64,000 nt of DNA, taken from the NCBI RefSeq assembly GCF_001751365.1, contig NZ_LJGT01000040.1, forward strand, positions 911,696-975,695, in the 5' to 3' direction. The notes under the pieces were generated by a model that did not search any database, was not told where the DNA came from, and saw nothing but the letters and a program-made list of their open reading frames with translations. Below, one piece after another: positions 1 to 7,507 of this stretch; position 1 is the stretch's first letter; every line of letters starts with the position of its first letter. This DNA is from Streptomyces abyssalis (GTDB taxonomy: Bacteria > Actinomycetota > Actinomycetes > Streptomycetales > Streptomycetaceae). Both the position numbers and the translations under genes were made by a program.

Positions 1-2
1 TT

Positions 3-2246
3 CGCGGAGTCCGTACGAACAACCTGGCCGAGGTGGACGTCGACGTCCCGCGCAACCGGCTGGTCGTGTTCGTCGGCGTGTCCGGCTCGGGCAAGTCGTC
101 ACTCGTCTTCGACACGATCGCCGCCGAGGCCGGGCATCAACTGGGGGAGACCTTCCCGCCGTTCGCGAGGAACCGGCTGCCGAAGTGGGCCCGTCCGGAC
201 GTCGAGCACATCGGGGGCCTGACCCCGGTGGTCGTCATCGACCAGCGCCGGATCGGCGGCAACGCCCGGTCGACCGTCGGCACCGTCACGGACGCCTGGA
301 CCTATCTGCGGCTGCTGTTCTCCCGGCTCAGCAGCCCCCACGTCGGCGAGTCGAACCACTTCTCCTTCAACGACCCCGCCGGCATGTGCACGGGCTGCTC
401 CGGTCTCGGCGAGGTGGTGGTCAGCGCGGTCGAGCGCTTCCTGGACCTGGACAAGTCCCTTGCCGGCGGGGGAATCCGGCTGCCCGGCTTCGGCAACGGC
501 GGCTACTGGTACTCCCAGTACGCAGACATCGGTTCGTTCGACGAGCACACCCCGCTCCGGCACTGGACCCCGTCCGAACGCAAGGCGCTGCTGTACGGGG
601 GTGAGGCGGCGGCGAAGCTGGGCCGCAAGCCTCCCAAGGGCTACGAGGGAGTCGTCGAGCGGTTCGAGCGGATCCACCTGCACACCTCCGACAACCTCTC
701 GGAGCGCAAGCAGGACGTGATCCGGCGCTTCACCCGGTCCGCGACCTGCGCGGAGTGCTCCGGTGACCGGCTGAAGGAGGCCGCGCGAGGTGCCACCGTG
801 CTCGGTCACACCATCGGCGAGATGTCCCGCCTGGAGATCACCGAGCTCGTGAACCTGGTCCGTGCGGTCGAGCCGGCGCGGGTCGCGCCCGTCGTGGACG
901 CGCTCACCGCACGGCTGGAGGCGATGATCACGATCGGCCTCGGCTATCTCACGCTCTCCCGTGCGACGACGACCCTCTCCGGCGGGGAGTCGCAGCGGAT
1001 CAAGACGGTCAAGCACCTCGGCTCCAGCCTCACCGAGATGACGTACGTGGTCGACGAGCCGACCGTGGGACTGCATCCCACCGACGTGGATTCCGTGATC
1101 GAGCTTCTGGAGCGGCTTCGCGACAGCGGCAACAACGTCCTCGTCGTCGAGCACGATCCGGCGGTGATGGCGCACGCGGACCAGATCGTCGAGATCGGCC
1201 CGGGTGCGGGTGCCGCCGGCGGACGGCTCGTCTTCCAGGGGACCTTCAGCCGGCTCCGGGACGCCGGCACACCGACCGGCCGTGCCCTCGCCCGGCACCG
1301 GCCGCTCAAGCGCGAACCGCGTCCCGCCACGGGGCACTTCACTGTCACCGACGCCTGCCGCAACAACCTGCGGCATCTCACCGTGCGGTTCCCCACGGGA
1401 GTGATGACCGTCCTCACCGGCGTCGCCGGCTCCGGCAAGTCCAGCCTCGCGGACGAACTGGTGGCCCAGCACGGGGCGACCGTGATCGACCAGAAGCCCG
1501 TCAGCACCAACCGCCGCTCCACTCCGGTCACTTACACCGGCATCGCTCCCGCGATCCGCAGGCTCTTCGCCAGGCGCAACCACGTCGCCGCCGGTCTGTT
1601 CAGCGCCAACTCCGGGGGCGCCTGCCCCGACTGCAGAGGGCTCGGCGTCATCTACACCGATCTCGCCTTCATGGACGGCCAGGAGGTCGTCTGCGAGACC
1701 TGTCTCGGCCGCCGCTTCACCTCCGAGGTCCTCGCACACACCGTGGACGGACTGTCCATCGCCGACGTGGACGACCTCACCGTCGACGAGGGCGTCGCGC
1801 GGCTGCCCGAGGCGGCCGTCTCCCGGGAGCTGGGCCGGCTCGCCGCCGTCGGCCTGGGCTATCTGCGTCTGGGGCAGTCCCTGAGCACGCTGTCGGGAGG
1901 AGAGTGCCAACGGGTCAAGATCGCAAGGGAGCTCCGTCACGCGGAGGCACCCACCACGTACGTTCTCGACGAGCCCACGACAGGCCTGCACATGGACGAC
2001 ATCGGCACGCTGATGCACGTCCTCGACGGTCTTGTCGGGCAAGGCCACACGGTCGTCGTGATCGAGCACAACCTCGACGTCGTCCGCCAGGCCGACTGGC
2101 TCGTCGACCTCGGCCCCGGGCCCGGCAGACACGGCGGGAGCGTCCTCTACGAAGGCCATGTCGCCGACTACACCGACCGCGGCAACCCCACCGGGCACGC
2201 CCTCGGCCGGACGGGGCCGGAAGCCCTTGCCCACGCGCGCAGTTGA
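3..2246 (+). CDS. UvrA-like excision-nuclease ATPase, short class (5' end outside window)
   Basis: Cytoplasmic DNA-damage or drug-resistance ATPase of the UvrA family. The reading frame is open to the first base of the window, and the residues before the first in-frame GTG (position 33) read R-T-N-N-L, as in UvrA N-termini, so the gene is cut by the window edge and does not start at 33. Two ABC halves are visible. The Walker A motifs are GVSGSGKSS near the start and GVAGSGKSS near residue 460. The signatures are TLSGGESQR and TLSGGECQR. Four CxxC pairs (CTGC, CAEC, CPDC, CETC) would bind zinc. About 750 residues is short for true UvrA (about 950) and fits UvrA2/DrrC-like proteins, which lack the UvrB-binding insertion and often give self-resistance to DNA-binding drugs. 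Family certain; role inferred. Confidence 0.93.
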   Translation, partial: RGVRTNNLAEVDVDVPRNRLVVFVGVSGSGKSSLVFDTIAAEAGHQLGETFPPFARNRLPKWARPDVEHIGGLTPVVVIDQRRIGGNARSTVGTVTDAWTYLRLLFSRLSSPHVGESNHFSFNDPAGMCTGCSGLGEVVVSAVERFLDLDKSLAGGGIRLPGFGNGGYWYSQYADIGSFDEHTPLRHWTPSERKALLYGGEAAAKLGRKPPKGYEGVVERFERIHLHTSDNLSERKQDVIRRFTRSATCAECSGDRLKEAARGATVLGHTIGEMSRLEITELVNLVRAVEPARVAPVVDALTARLEAMITIGLGYLTLSRATTTLSGGESQRIKTVKHLGSSLTEMTYVVDEPTVGLHPTDVDSVIELLERLRDSGNNVLVVEHDPAVMAHADQIVEIGPGAGAAGGRLVFQGTFSRLRDAGTPTGRALARHRPLKREPRPATGHFTVTDACRNNLRHLTVRFPTGVMTVLTGVAGSGKSSLADELVAQHGATVIDQKPVSTNRRSTPVTYTGIAPAIRRLFARRNHVAAGLFSANSGGACPDCRGLGVIYTDLAFMDGQEVVCETCLGRRFTSEVLAHTVDGLSIADVDDLTVDEGVARLPEAAVSRELGRLAAVGLGYLRLGQSLSTLSGGECQRVKIARELRHAEAPTTYVLDEPTTGLHMDDIGTLMHVLDGLVGQGHTVVVIEHNLDVVRQADWLVDLGPGPGRHGGSVLYEGHVADYTDRGNPTGHALGRTGPEALAHARS

Positions 2247-2302
2247 GCTGCACGCCGGGCGAGTGCCCTGGCACGTACGCCGTGCGGAGCGCGTGTCCGC
2301 CT

Positions 2303-2980
2303 TCAGCGGGGCCGTTCGCCCGGCGCCCGGGTCGCCAGGTCGAACAGAGTCACCAACTCCTCGGCGTACGACGGCAGATCGAGGTCCGGTTCGGTCCGCC
2401 GCAGGAACGGCAGCCCGTTGAGCGAGCGTTGGAGCGTCGCGGCCATGACCAAGGTGTCGAACGCCCTGAACTCCCCGTCCTCCTGGCCCCGCCGCAGGAT
2501 GTCCTGGATGTGCCCGAGAACGCCGCGGTCGGTGGCCGCGTCGTACGCCGCGGGGTTGCCCTCCTCGTCGTGCAGCGCGGCGAAGACCGACTGCAGCGCG
2601 CTCATCCGGGTGCGGTGCCCGTCGACGAACGCGACCACGCCGGTGATGTACGCGCGCAGCTCGTCGGACGCGGTGTACGGCTGCTCCGGTTCGCCGGGGG
2701 GCTGCCCGATCGGCCGGCTCGCCGGCTCCTCAACCGCCCGTTCGGCCAGGAACCGGTTGATCGATGCGTAGACGTCGGCCACCACCGCCCTCACCAGTTC
2801 GTCCTTGCCCGCGAAGTGGTAGGAGATGAGCCGCGTGCTGCTCAGCCCGCCGCGCTCGGCGATCCGCGCGAACGTCGTACGCCGGTAGCCGAGTTCGGCA
2901 ATGGTCGCGATCGTGGCTTCGATGATCTGGGCACGTCGCGTCGTCGCCGCGGCGGTCCTCGCCTCGGGCGTTGCGGGCAT
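2303..2980 (-). CDS. TetR/AcrR family transcriptional regulator
   Basis: Predicted one-domain repressor with an N-terminal TetR helix-turn-helix (pattern TTFARIAERGGLSS...YHFAGKDELV) and a variable ligand-binding C-terminus. I chose the ATG at 2980 because AGGAG lies six bases upstream. A GTG at 3013 with GGAGAAGG upstream is an alternative that adds 11 residues. The gene is divergent from the membrane-protein gene at 3147. A twin palindromic operator lies between them, so it probably represses itself and that neighbour. Its ligand cannot be read from sequence. It converges on the UvrA-like gene, so control of that gene is not implied. Confidence 0.93.
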   Translation of the reverse strand: MPATPEARTAAATTRRAQIIEATIATIAELGYRRTTFARIAERGGLSSTRLISYHFAGKDELVRAVVADVYASINRFLAERAVEEPASRPIGQPPGEPEQPYTASDELRAYITGVVAFVDGHRTRMSALQSVFAALHDEEGNPAAYDAATDRGVLGHIQDILRRGQEDGEFRAFDTLVMAATLQRSLNGLPFLRRTEPDLDLPSYAEELVTLFDLATRAPGERPR

Positions 2981-3086
2981 CGGCGGCTCCTGTCCGTTTC
3001 CCGGCGGCTCCACACGGGACGCGCCTTCTCCTCGCGTACATCCTCGCGGTCCAAGTGGGCACCAGGGACCGGCCGTTGCGTCATCT

Positions 3087-3121
3087 TACTCGACCGAGTA
3101 ACTTTTACTCGGTCGAGTAAA
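3087..3121. promoter_or_regulatory. Twin palindromic operator of the TetR regulator
   Basis: Two 16-base sites, TTACTCGACCGAGTAA (3087-3102) and TTACTCGGTCGAGTAA (3106-3121), each an inverted repeat of TTACTCG around a two-base centre. The two sites are also exact reverse complements of each other, so the whole 35 bases form one larger palindrome with a three-base middle. It sits between the divergent tetR and membrane-protein starts and ends 25 bases before the latter's start codon. This is the arrangement expected for a TetR repressor that blocks both promoters. Binding is inferred. Confidence 0.85.
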
Positions 3122-3146
3122 TCTGTACACGGGACAGGGGGACGAC

Positions 3147-4238
3147 GTGGCGGATCGGCCGATGGAACGCACGTCGAAGGACGGGAATCGCAAGGCCGCC
3201 TGGACGCTGGTCGTCCTCGCACCGGCCAGCGCCGAGGTGACGTTCTCGGGCGTGAACATGCCGTTCATGTGGCTGCTGCTGCCGGCACTGGTGGTGATGT
3301 ACGGCTCGGGCGTCCTGCTCCTGCGTGAACTGGTCGCCCGCTGCGGAGGCGGCTGGCCCAGCCTGCTGGTGGCGGGCGTGGTCTACGAACTCGTCGAGGA
3401 CGGCATCGGCCTCCAGGCGCTGACCAGCCCGAATCTCTACGGGGCAGCCGAGTGGGGGCCGCGGGTGCTGGGCTTCAACACCGCCTACTGGGAATCCCAG
3501 ATCGGCTATCACACGGTCTTCAGCGTGCTGATTCCGGTGCTCCTCGCCGACCTGATCTTCCCCGGGCACCGGGGCCGCCCGTACCTGCTTCGCGGCGGCA
3601 TGGCCGTCGCCGCGCTCGGAACCGTCGCCGGCGTGGCCATGCTGCGGGTGCTCATCGCGGCCACCGAGGACCCCGGGTACCAGGCGCCGCTTCCGGTCGT
3701 GCTCGGCATCCTGGCCGCGGTCGCCGTGCTCCTTCTCCTCGCGCTCCGCGTGCTTCCCGGCAGGACGCCGGTGCCGGGCCCGTCCGCGCCGAACGGGCGG
3801 CGCGCACCGCGGCCGGTGTTCGTCGCCCTCATGGGAGGAGCCGCCTCCGTGTGCTTCCTCGGGCTGCTGATGCCGCCGGGCCTGCTGCCGGGCCGGCCGG
3901 ACGCGGACGGCACGATCACATGGGCCGGATTCGTCCCGATGGTGCTGGCCGCCGCGGTCGCGGGCGGCGCCGGGTGGCTCGTCCACCGCTGGTCCGGTGC
4001 GGTCGACTGGTCCGACGGCTACTGGATCCGGCTCGCCGGAGGTGCCCTCATCGGGCGGACGCTCTACGCGGTGGTCACGGCCCCCGCCGTCAACGACTAC
4101 GAATGGGGCCCGTCCGCAGTCGCGTTCACTGTCGGGACGGTGATGATCGCGGCGATGGCCTTCCTGCTGGCACGCCTCGACCGGCGGATCCGGCGCCGTG
4201 CGGCCGAGCGGGCCTCACTGGCCGGGTCTCTGACCTGA
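3147..4238 (+). CDS. Polytopic membrane protein controlled by divergent TetR
   Basis: 363-residue integral membrane protein with about nine hydrophobic segments, for example around residues 36-60, 72-90, 115-135, 150-170, 180-198, 225-250, 265-285 and 325-345. I do not recognise a named family. The GTG start at 3147 has a G-rich ribosome site (ACAGGGGG) just upstream. It is the only gene facing right from the twin operator, so it is probably induced when the TetR protein binds its ligand. That setting is typical of exporters, but no transporter motif is seen. A low-complexity tandem repeat begins in its last codons. Confidence 0.8.
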   Translation: MADRPMERTSKDGNRKAAWTLVVLAPASAEVTFSGVNMPFMWLLLPALVVMYGSGVLLLRELVARCGGGWPSLLVAGVVYELVEDGIGLQALTSPNLYGAAEWGPRVLGFNTAYWESQIGYHTVFSVLIPVLLADLIFPGHRGRPYLLRGGMAVAALGTVAGVAMLRVLIAATEDPGYQAPLPVVLGILAAVAVLLLLALRVLPGRTPVPGPSAPNGRRAPRPVFVALMGGAASVCFLGLLMPPGLLPGRPDADGTITWAGFVPMVLAAAVAGGAGWLVHRWSGAVDWSDGYWIRLAGGALIGRTLYAVVTAPAVNDYEWGPSAVAFTVGTVMIAAMAFLLARLDRRIRRRAAERASLAGSLT

Positions 4239-4289
4239 ACCGCCGAACCGCCGAACCGCCGAACCGCCGAACCGCCGAACCGCTGAACC
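4237..4289. repeat. Tandem 8-base repeat between convergent genes
   Basis: Six head-to-tail copies of GAACCGCC (the last ends in T) plus a partial seventh start at the stop codon of the upstream membrane-protein gene. They lie in the 170-base gap before the convergent Nramp-like gene. Short-unit arrays of this kind are prone to slippage. The rest of the gap (4290-4407) is GC-rich with no feature I can name. Confidence 0.85.
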
Positions 4290-4407
4290 ATCCGGGCGGC
4301 GCGCGGCGACCCTGTCCAGGGCCCACGGGTCACCCGACGGCGCCGCCCGCTCCGTTGCCGCGAGGCTCGACGGGCGCGGGACGGGCGGGGCCGCCGGGAC
4401 GTTCCTC

Positions 4408-5889
4408 TCAGCCGAAGATGTCGAGGATCTGCTGCCTCACCGTCAGCACGGACAGCACACCGAAGAGCAGGACGACCCACACCAGCGCGGCCACCCGGTA
4501 TCCGCGCACCTTGATCTGCGAGGGGAGCGCCTTGCGGTTCATGTAGAGCAGCAGCCCTCCGTAGACGAACATCATCAGTCCCGCGACGCAGGCGGAGATG
4601 ACGAGCAGCACCAGCGGCTGGTCGATCCCTATCAGCAGGATGGTCATCCCGATGACGACGAGCCCCCACACCAGCCAGAAGTACAGCCGGCTCTCGGACA
4701 GCTGCGACTTGCGCATGTACGTCGACTTCAGGACATCGGCCGCGAGCCTGCTCGTGTAGTCGACGATGCCCGCGGCGGCGCTGAACAGCGCGAATGCGCC
4801 GATCATCCAGAACAGCACGCCGAACCAGTCGCCGACCTGCGACTTCAGCGCGTCGCCCTCGTCCTTGAGGAAGGTCACGTCGTCGGCGAGACCCTCGGTG
4901 CCGAAGAGCGTGGAGTGCGCGAGCAGCGAGGAGAGCACGATGGTCAGGACGGTGACCAGGCCGAACGTCAGGGCCTGTTCGGTGTTGGCGAACCGCCACC
5001 AGCGCTTCCAGCGCTCCATGTTCTCCGCGTCCGGTACGAAGACGTAGCCGGTGGTGGCGCCGGGACCGGTCGCGGAAGCGGCGGCGGTGGTGTCCTCCTT
5101 GCCCGTCACGGGGCTGACCAGCCGGGGCACGTACTGGCCCATGCCGAAGCCCTTGTCCCGGATCCAGTTGCTCTGGCACAGGTTCTGTCCGCCGCCCGCA
5201 CCGGCGTATGCCATCGCACCCATCAGCACGGCGACACCGAGCTCGCTGGGGAACTGGCCCACGTGCGTCACGCCCTGAGGCAGATCCGCCCAGCTCGACG
5301 CGTTCACGGCGAAGATCACCGCCAGCGCGAAGAACCCGCCGATGACCGCGACCTTCAGGAACAGCAGCCGCTCCAGCGCCGTGTAGACGACAGGGGCGAG
5401 CGTGAGGATCGCGCCGATGCACGGCAGCAGCACGAGGGCGATCATGGTCGGATTGCCGCCGAAGACGTACGAGGCCATCGTGGCGGAGCTGGTGACCCAG
5501 CCGGGCCAGAGGTTCGCCGCGTACGTCAGCAGCACCATCACCGCGCCCCAGTGCCGCCAGTACCGGTTGAAGCCGGTCACGGCGGTCTCGCCGGTGGCGA
5601 GCGTGTAGCGCTCGATCTCCATGTTGAGGAACCACTGGGTGACGACCCCGACGACCGCGCCCCACAGGAAGACGAGCCCGGCCTGCGAAGCGATGTACGG
5701 CCAGAGGATGAACTCGCCGGAAGCGAGCCCCACCCCGGCTCCGACGATGCCGGGACCGATGATCTTCCACGTCTGCCGGGGCGGGGGAGGCAGCTCCCGT
5801 ACCTCCGGCGGCGGCAGATTGCGGGTGCTGAGCGGGAAGGGACCGCCGGCTGGGCGGCCGGTACCGCTTCGGTCGTCCGTGTGCGTCAT
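4408..5889 (-). CDS. Divergent Nramp-family membrane transporter
   Basis: 493-residue polytopic membrane protein with about eleven hydrophobic segments, in the Nramp/SLC11 branch of the APC superfamily. TM1 reads KIIGPGIVGAGVGLASGEF. The GPG entry is family-like, but the DPGN metal-binding motif of true Nramp Mn/Fe transporters is absent. The TM6 region (AMAYAGAGGGQN) also lacks the MPH motif. The substrate is therefore probably not handled as in classical Nramp proteins and remains unknown. A proline-rich cytoplasmic N-terminus precedes TM1. The ATG at 5889 has AGAGG upstream. It is divergent from a FadR-type regulator with a palindrome between them, suggesting paired regulator and transporter. 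Confidence 0.85.
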   Translation of the reverse strand: MTHTDDRSGTGRPAGGPFPLSTRNLPPPEVRELPPPPRQTWKIIGPGIVGAGVGLASGEFILWPYIASQAGLVFLWGAVVGVVTQWFLNMEIERYTLATGETAVTGFNRYWRHWGAVMVLLTYAANLWPGWVTSSATMASYVFGGNPTMIALVLLPCIGAILTLAPVVYTALERLLFLKVAVIGGFFALAVIFAVNASSWADLPQGVTHVGQFPSELGVAVLMGAMAYAGAGGGQNLCQSNWIRDKGFGMGQYVPRLVSPVTGKEDTTAAASATGPGATTGYVFVPDAENMERWKRWWRFANTEQALTFGLVTVLTIVLSSLLAHSTLFGTEGLADDVTFLKDEGDALKSQVGDWFGVLFWMIGAFALFSAAAGIVDYTSRLAADVLKSTYMRKSQLSESRLYFWLVWGLVVIGMTILLIGIDQPLVLLVISACVAGLMMFVYGGLLLYMNRKALPSQIKVRGYRVAALVWVVLLFGVLSVLTVRQQILDIFG

Positions 5890-5942
5890 CGGGGGAACGC
5901 CTCTCTTGGGCCTGGTCGAACGCGGTCACGTAATGTGGCGGC

Positions 5943-5957
5943 AATCATCAAATGATT
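5943..5957. promoter_or_regulatory. Candidate operator of the FadR-type regulator
   Basis: Perfect palindrome AATCAT-CAA-ATGATT lies in the gap between the divergent Nramp-like gene and the FCD/GntR gene. It is two bases before the likely ATG of the regulator and 54 bases before the transporter start. FadR-type regulators bind short palindromes in such positions. Autoregulation and control of the transporter are inferred. Confidence 0.65.
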
Positions 5958-5959
5958 CG

Positions 5960-6697
5960 ATGAGTGCGTCCAGGGGGTGGGCAAAGATCGTGGAGCAGTA
6001 CCGGACCATGCACCAGCGGGTCGTCGACGAACTGGGCCGGCGCATAGTGAACGGCCTGGTGGAGCCCGACCGGTCGCTGCCCGTCGAGGAGAAGCTCGCC
6101 GGCGAGCTCGGCGTCAGCCGCGGGGTACTGCGCGAGGCGGTCAAGGCCCTGGCGGCCAAGGGGATGCTGCGGAGCCGCCCGCGCACCGGCACACGCGTAC
6201 TGCCCCAGGAGTGCTGGAACCACCTGGACCGCGACGTGCTGCGCTGGCAGCAGACGTGCGAGCCGCGGCAGTTACTGACCGAGACCTGCGAACTGCGGCG
6301 GGCCGTCGAACCCGAGGCCGCCGGACTGGCCGCCCGGCGGGCGGGACCCGGTCACATACAGGCCATGTTCGAGGCGCTGGTGGCGATGGAGTCGGCGGCA
6401 GCGCACCCGGGGCTCGGCGAGTACGTCGAGGCGGACATCGCCTTTCACCGGGCGCTGCTCGACGCGAGCGGCAACCGGCTGTTCGGTTCGCTGGGACGCG
6501 CGGTCGACGTCGCCCTGGAGCACAGCTTCGCGGTCAGTTCGCAGACTCCGGGAGCGGTCGAGGCGTCGCTCCCCGCTCATCGCGCCCTGGCGGAAGCAGT
6601 GCGGGGCGGCCGTTCCGCCGAGGCGTCGGCGGCCGTCCTGGCGATCATCGAGTCCGCAGAGCAGGAGATCGCGCGCTCGCCGGCGGGCCAGGGGTGA
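5960..6697 (+). CDS. GntR/FadR-family regulator (FCD domain)
   Basis: 245-residue predicted DNA-binding protein. The winged helix-turn-helix is near residues 30-75 (LAGELGVSRGVLREAVKAL, then a G-M-L wing). The C-terminal all-helical FCD domain has the usual Asp/His metal-ligand pattern (DIAFHRALLDASGN, later HRALAEAV). FCD regulators sense small organic acids or related metabolites through a bound metal. The start is uncertain. ATG 5960 follows the palindrome directly; ATG 5933 and ATG 6008 are also in frame, and 6008 would leave the palindrome free as an operator. It is divergent from the Nramp-like transporter. Confidence 0.9.
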   Translation: MSASRGWAKIVEQYRTMHQRVVDELGRRIVNGLVEPDRSLPVEEKLAGELGVSRGVLREAVKALAAKGMLRSRPRTGTRVLPQECWNHLDRDVLRWQQTCEPRQLLTETCELRRAVEPEAAGLAARRAGPGHIQAMFEALVAMESAAAHPGLGEYVEADIAFHRALLDASGNRLFGSLGRAVDVALEHSFAVSSQTPGAVEASLPAHRALAEAVRGGRSAEASAAVLAIIESAEQEIARSPAGQG

Positions 6698-6716
6698 GGC
6701 GACTGTTGAGAGTGAT

Positions 6717-6750
6717 GCGCCCCGCCCCTCCCCCGCGGGGGGCGGGGCGC
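6717..6750 (+). terminator. GC-rich hairpin terminator
   Basis: Perfect 12-base stem GCGCCCCGCCCC/GGGGCGGGGCGC with a GC-rich loop, 19 bases after the FCD regulator stop. There is no T-run, as is common in Streptomyces. The following 140 bases show no gene. Confidence 0.75.
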
Positions 6751-6891
6751 ACCGGGCTTCGCAGGTCCGCCCCCTCGTTCCCCGTTCACGTGCGGGCGCA
6801 TCACAGGTGAAGCACTGCTGCACCTCGGGCCCGCGCGACGGCCGGGTCTCCCCGGCCTGTCCGCTCGTATGGGCGACCAGTGACCCTCTGT

Positions 6892-6984
6892 TCATCTCAG
6901 CGAACATGGACGAAGGTAGCCGCCGACACGTGATCATGTCAACTATGATGGACGCAGCCTGAGTTGGAGGTCATCTCAGCGAAC
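6892..6984 (+). promoter_or_regulatory. Promoter with flanking 14-base direct repeats upstream of XRE gene
   Basis: TCATCTCAGCGAAC occurs at 6892-6905 and again at 6971-6984, exactly, 79 bases apart. Between them TATGAT at 6944-6949 resembles a -10 box. The second copy lies just before the ribosome site of the XRE gene. Two identical sites bracketing a promoter suggest autoregulation by a looping or dimeric regulator, as reported for the homologue EspR. The repeats are seen; function is inferred. Confidence 0.6.
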
Positions 6985-6996
6985 GAAGGGGTCCCT

Positions 6997-7449
6997 GTGC
7001 CTTCACTGGCCGAGAAGATCGACAAGCTCTTCAAGACCGTCACGCCCGGTGGCAGGGAGTACACCTACGAAGAGGTCGCACGGGGCTGCAGTGAGCTGTC
7101 CGCCGGCACGTTCTCCAAGACCTACATCTGGCAGCTGCGCACGGGACAGCGGGACAACCCCACGAAGCGGCATCTCGAAGCCCTCGCCGCGTTCTTCGAC
7201 GTGCCCGCGGCCTACTTCTTCGACGAGGAGACCGCCGACCGCGTCGACACCCAGATCGCCCTCGCCTCCGCCCTGCGCAATGCCGAGGTACGCGACATCG
7301 CCCTCCGCGCCATGCGCATGGACGACACCGGGCGCGCGTCGTTGCTCCGCATCATCGCGGAGGTCAGCGAGCTCCAGTCGTCCGACGTCAGAGGCAACAG
7401 GGAGAAGGACGGGCCGGGCCACGGGGAGAAGGGGCGGGGGAAGGCCTGA
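6997..7449 (+). CDS. EspR-like XRE-family transcriptional regulator
   Basis: 150-residue regulator. It has an N-terminal helix-turn-helix (residues about 20-75; TYIWQLRTGQRDNPTKRHLE followed by AAFFDVPAAYFFDE) and a helical C-terminus that in EspR of Mycobacterium serves dimerisation. The GTG at 6997 is preceded by GAAGGGG at good distance. A TTG at 6964 is less likely because it would put the second direct repeat inside the gene. It converges on the aldo/keto reductase end of an operon holding an ImmA/IrrE protease and a MAB_1171c-like membrane protein, a combination seen repeatedly in Streptomyces. ImmA-type proteases cleave XRE repressors in other systems, so this protein may be the target. 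Confidence 0.9.
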   Translation: MPSLAEKIDKLFKTVTPGGREYTYEEVARGCSELSAGTFSKTYIWQLRTGQRDNPTKRHLEALAAFFDVPAAYFFDEETADRVDTQIALASALRNAEVRDIALRAMRMDDTGRASLLRIIAEVSELQSSDVRGNREKDGPGHGEKGRGKA

Positions 7450-7507
7450 ACATCCGGGTGTGCGCCCGGCCCTGTCTCCGCCCGTCCCGGTCTCCGCTCC
7501 CGGCGGT

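Noticed and set aside
99..2234. Long open frame on the minus strand across the UvrA-like gene
   Set aside because: Its translation has no domain and mirrors the UvrA codons; in high-GC DNA antisense frames often stay open.
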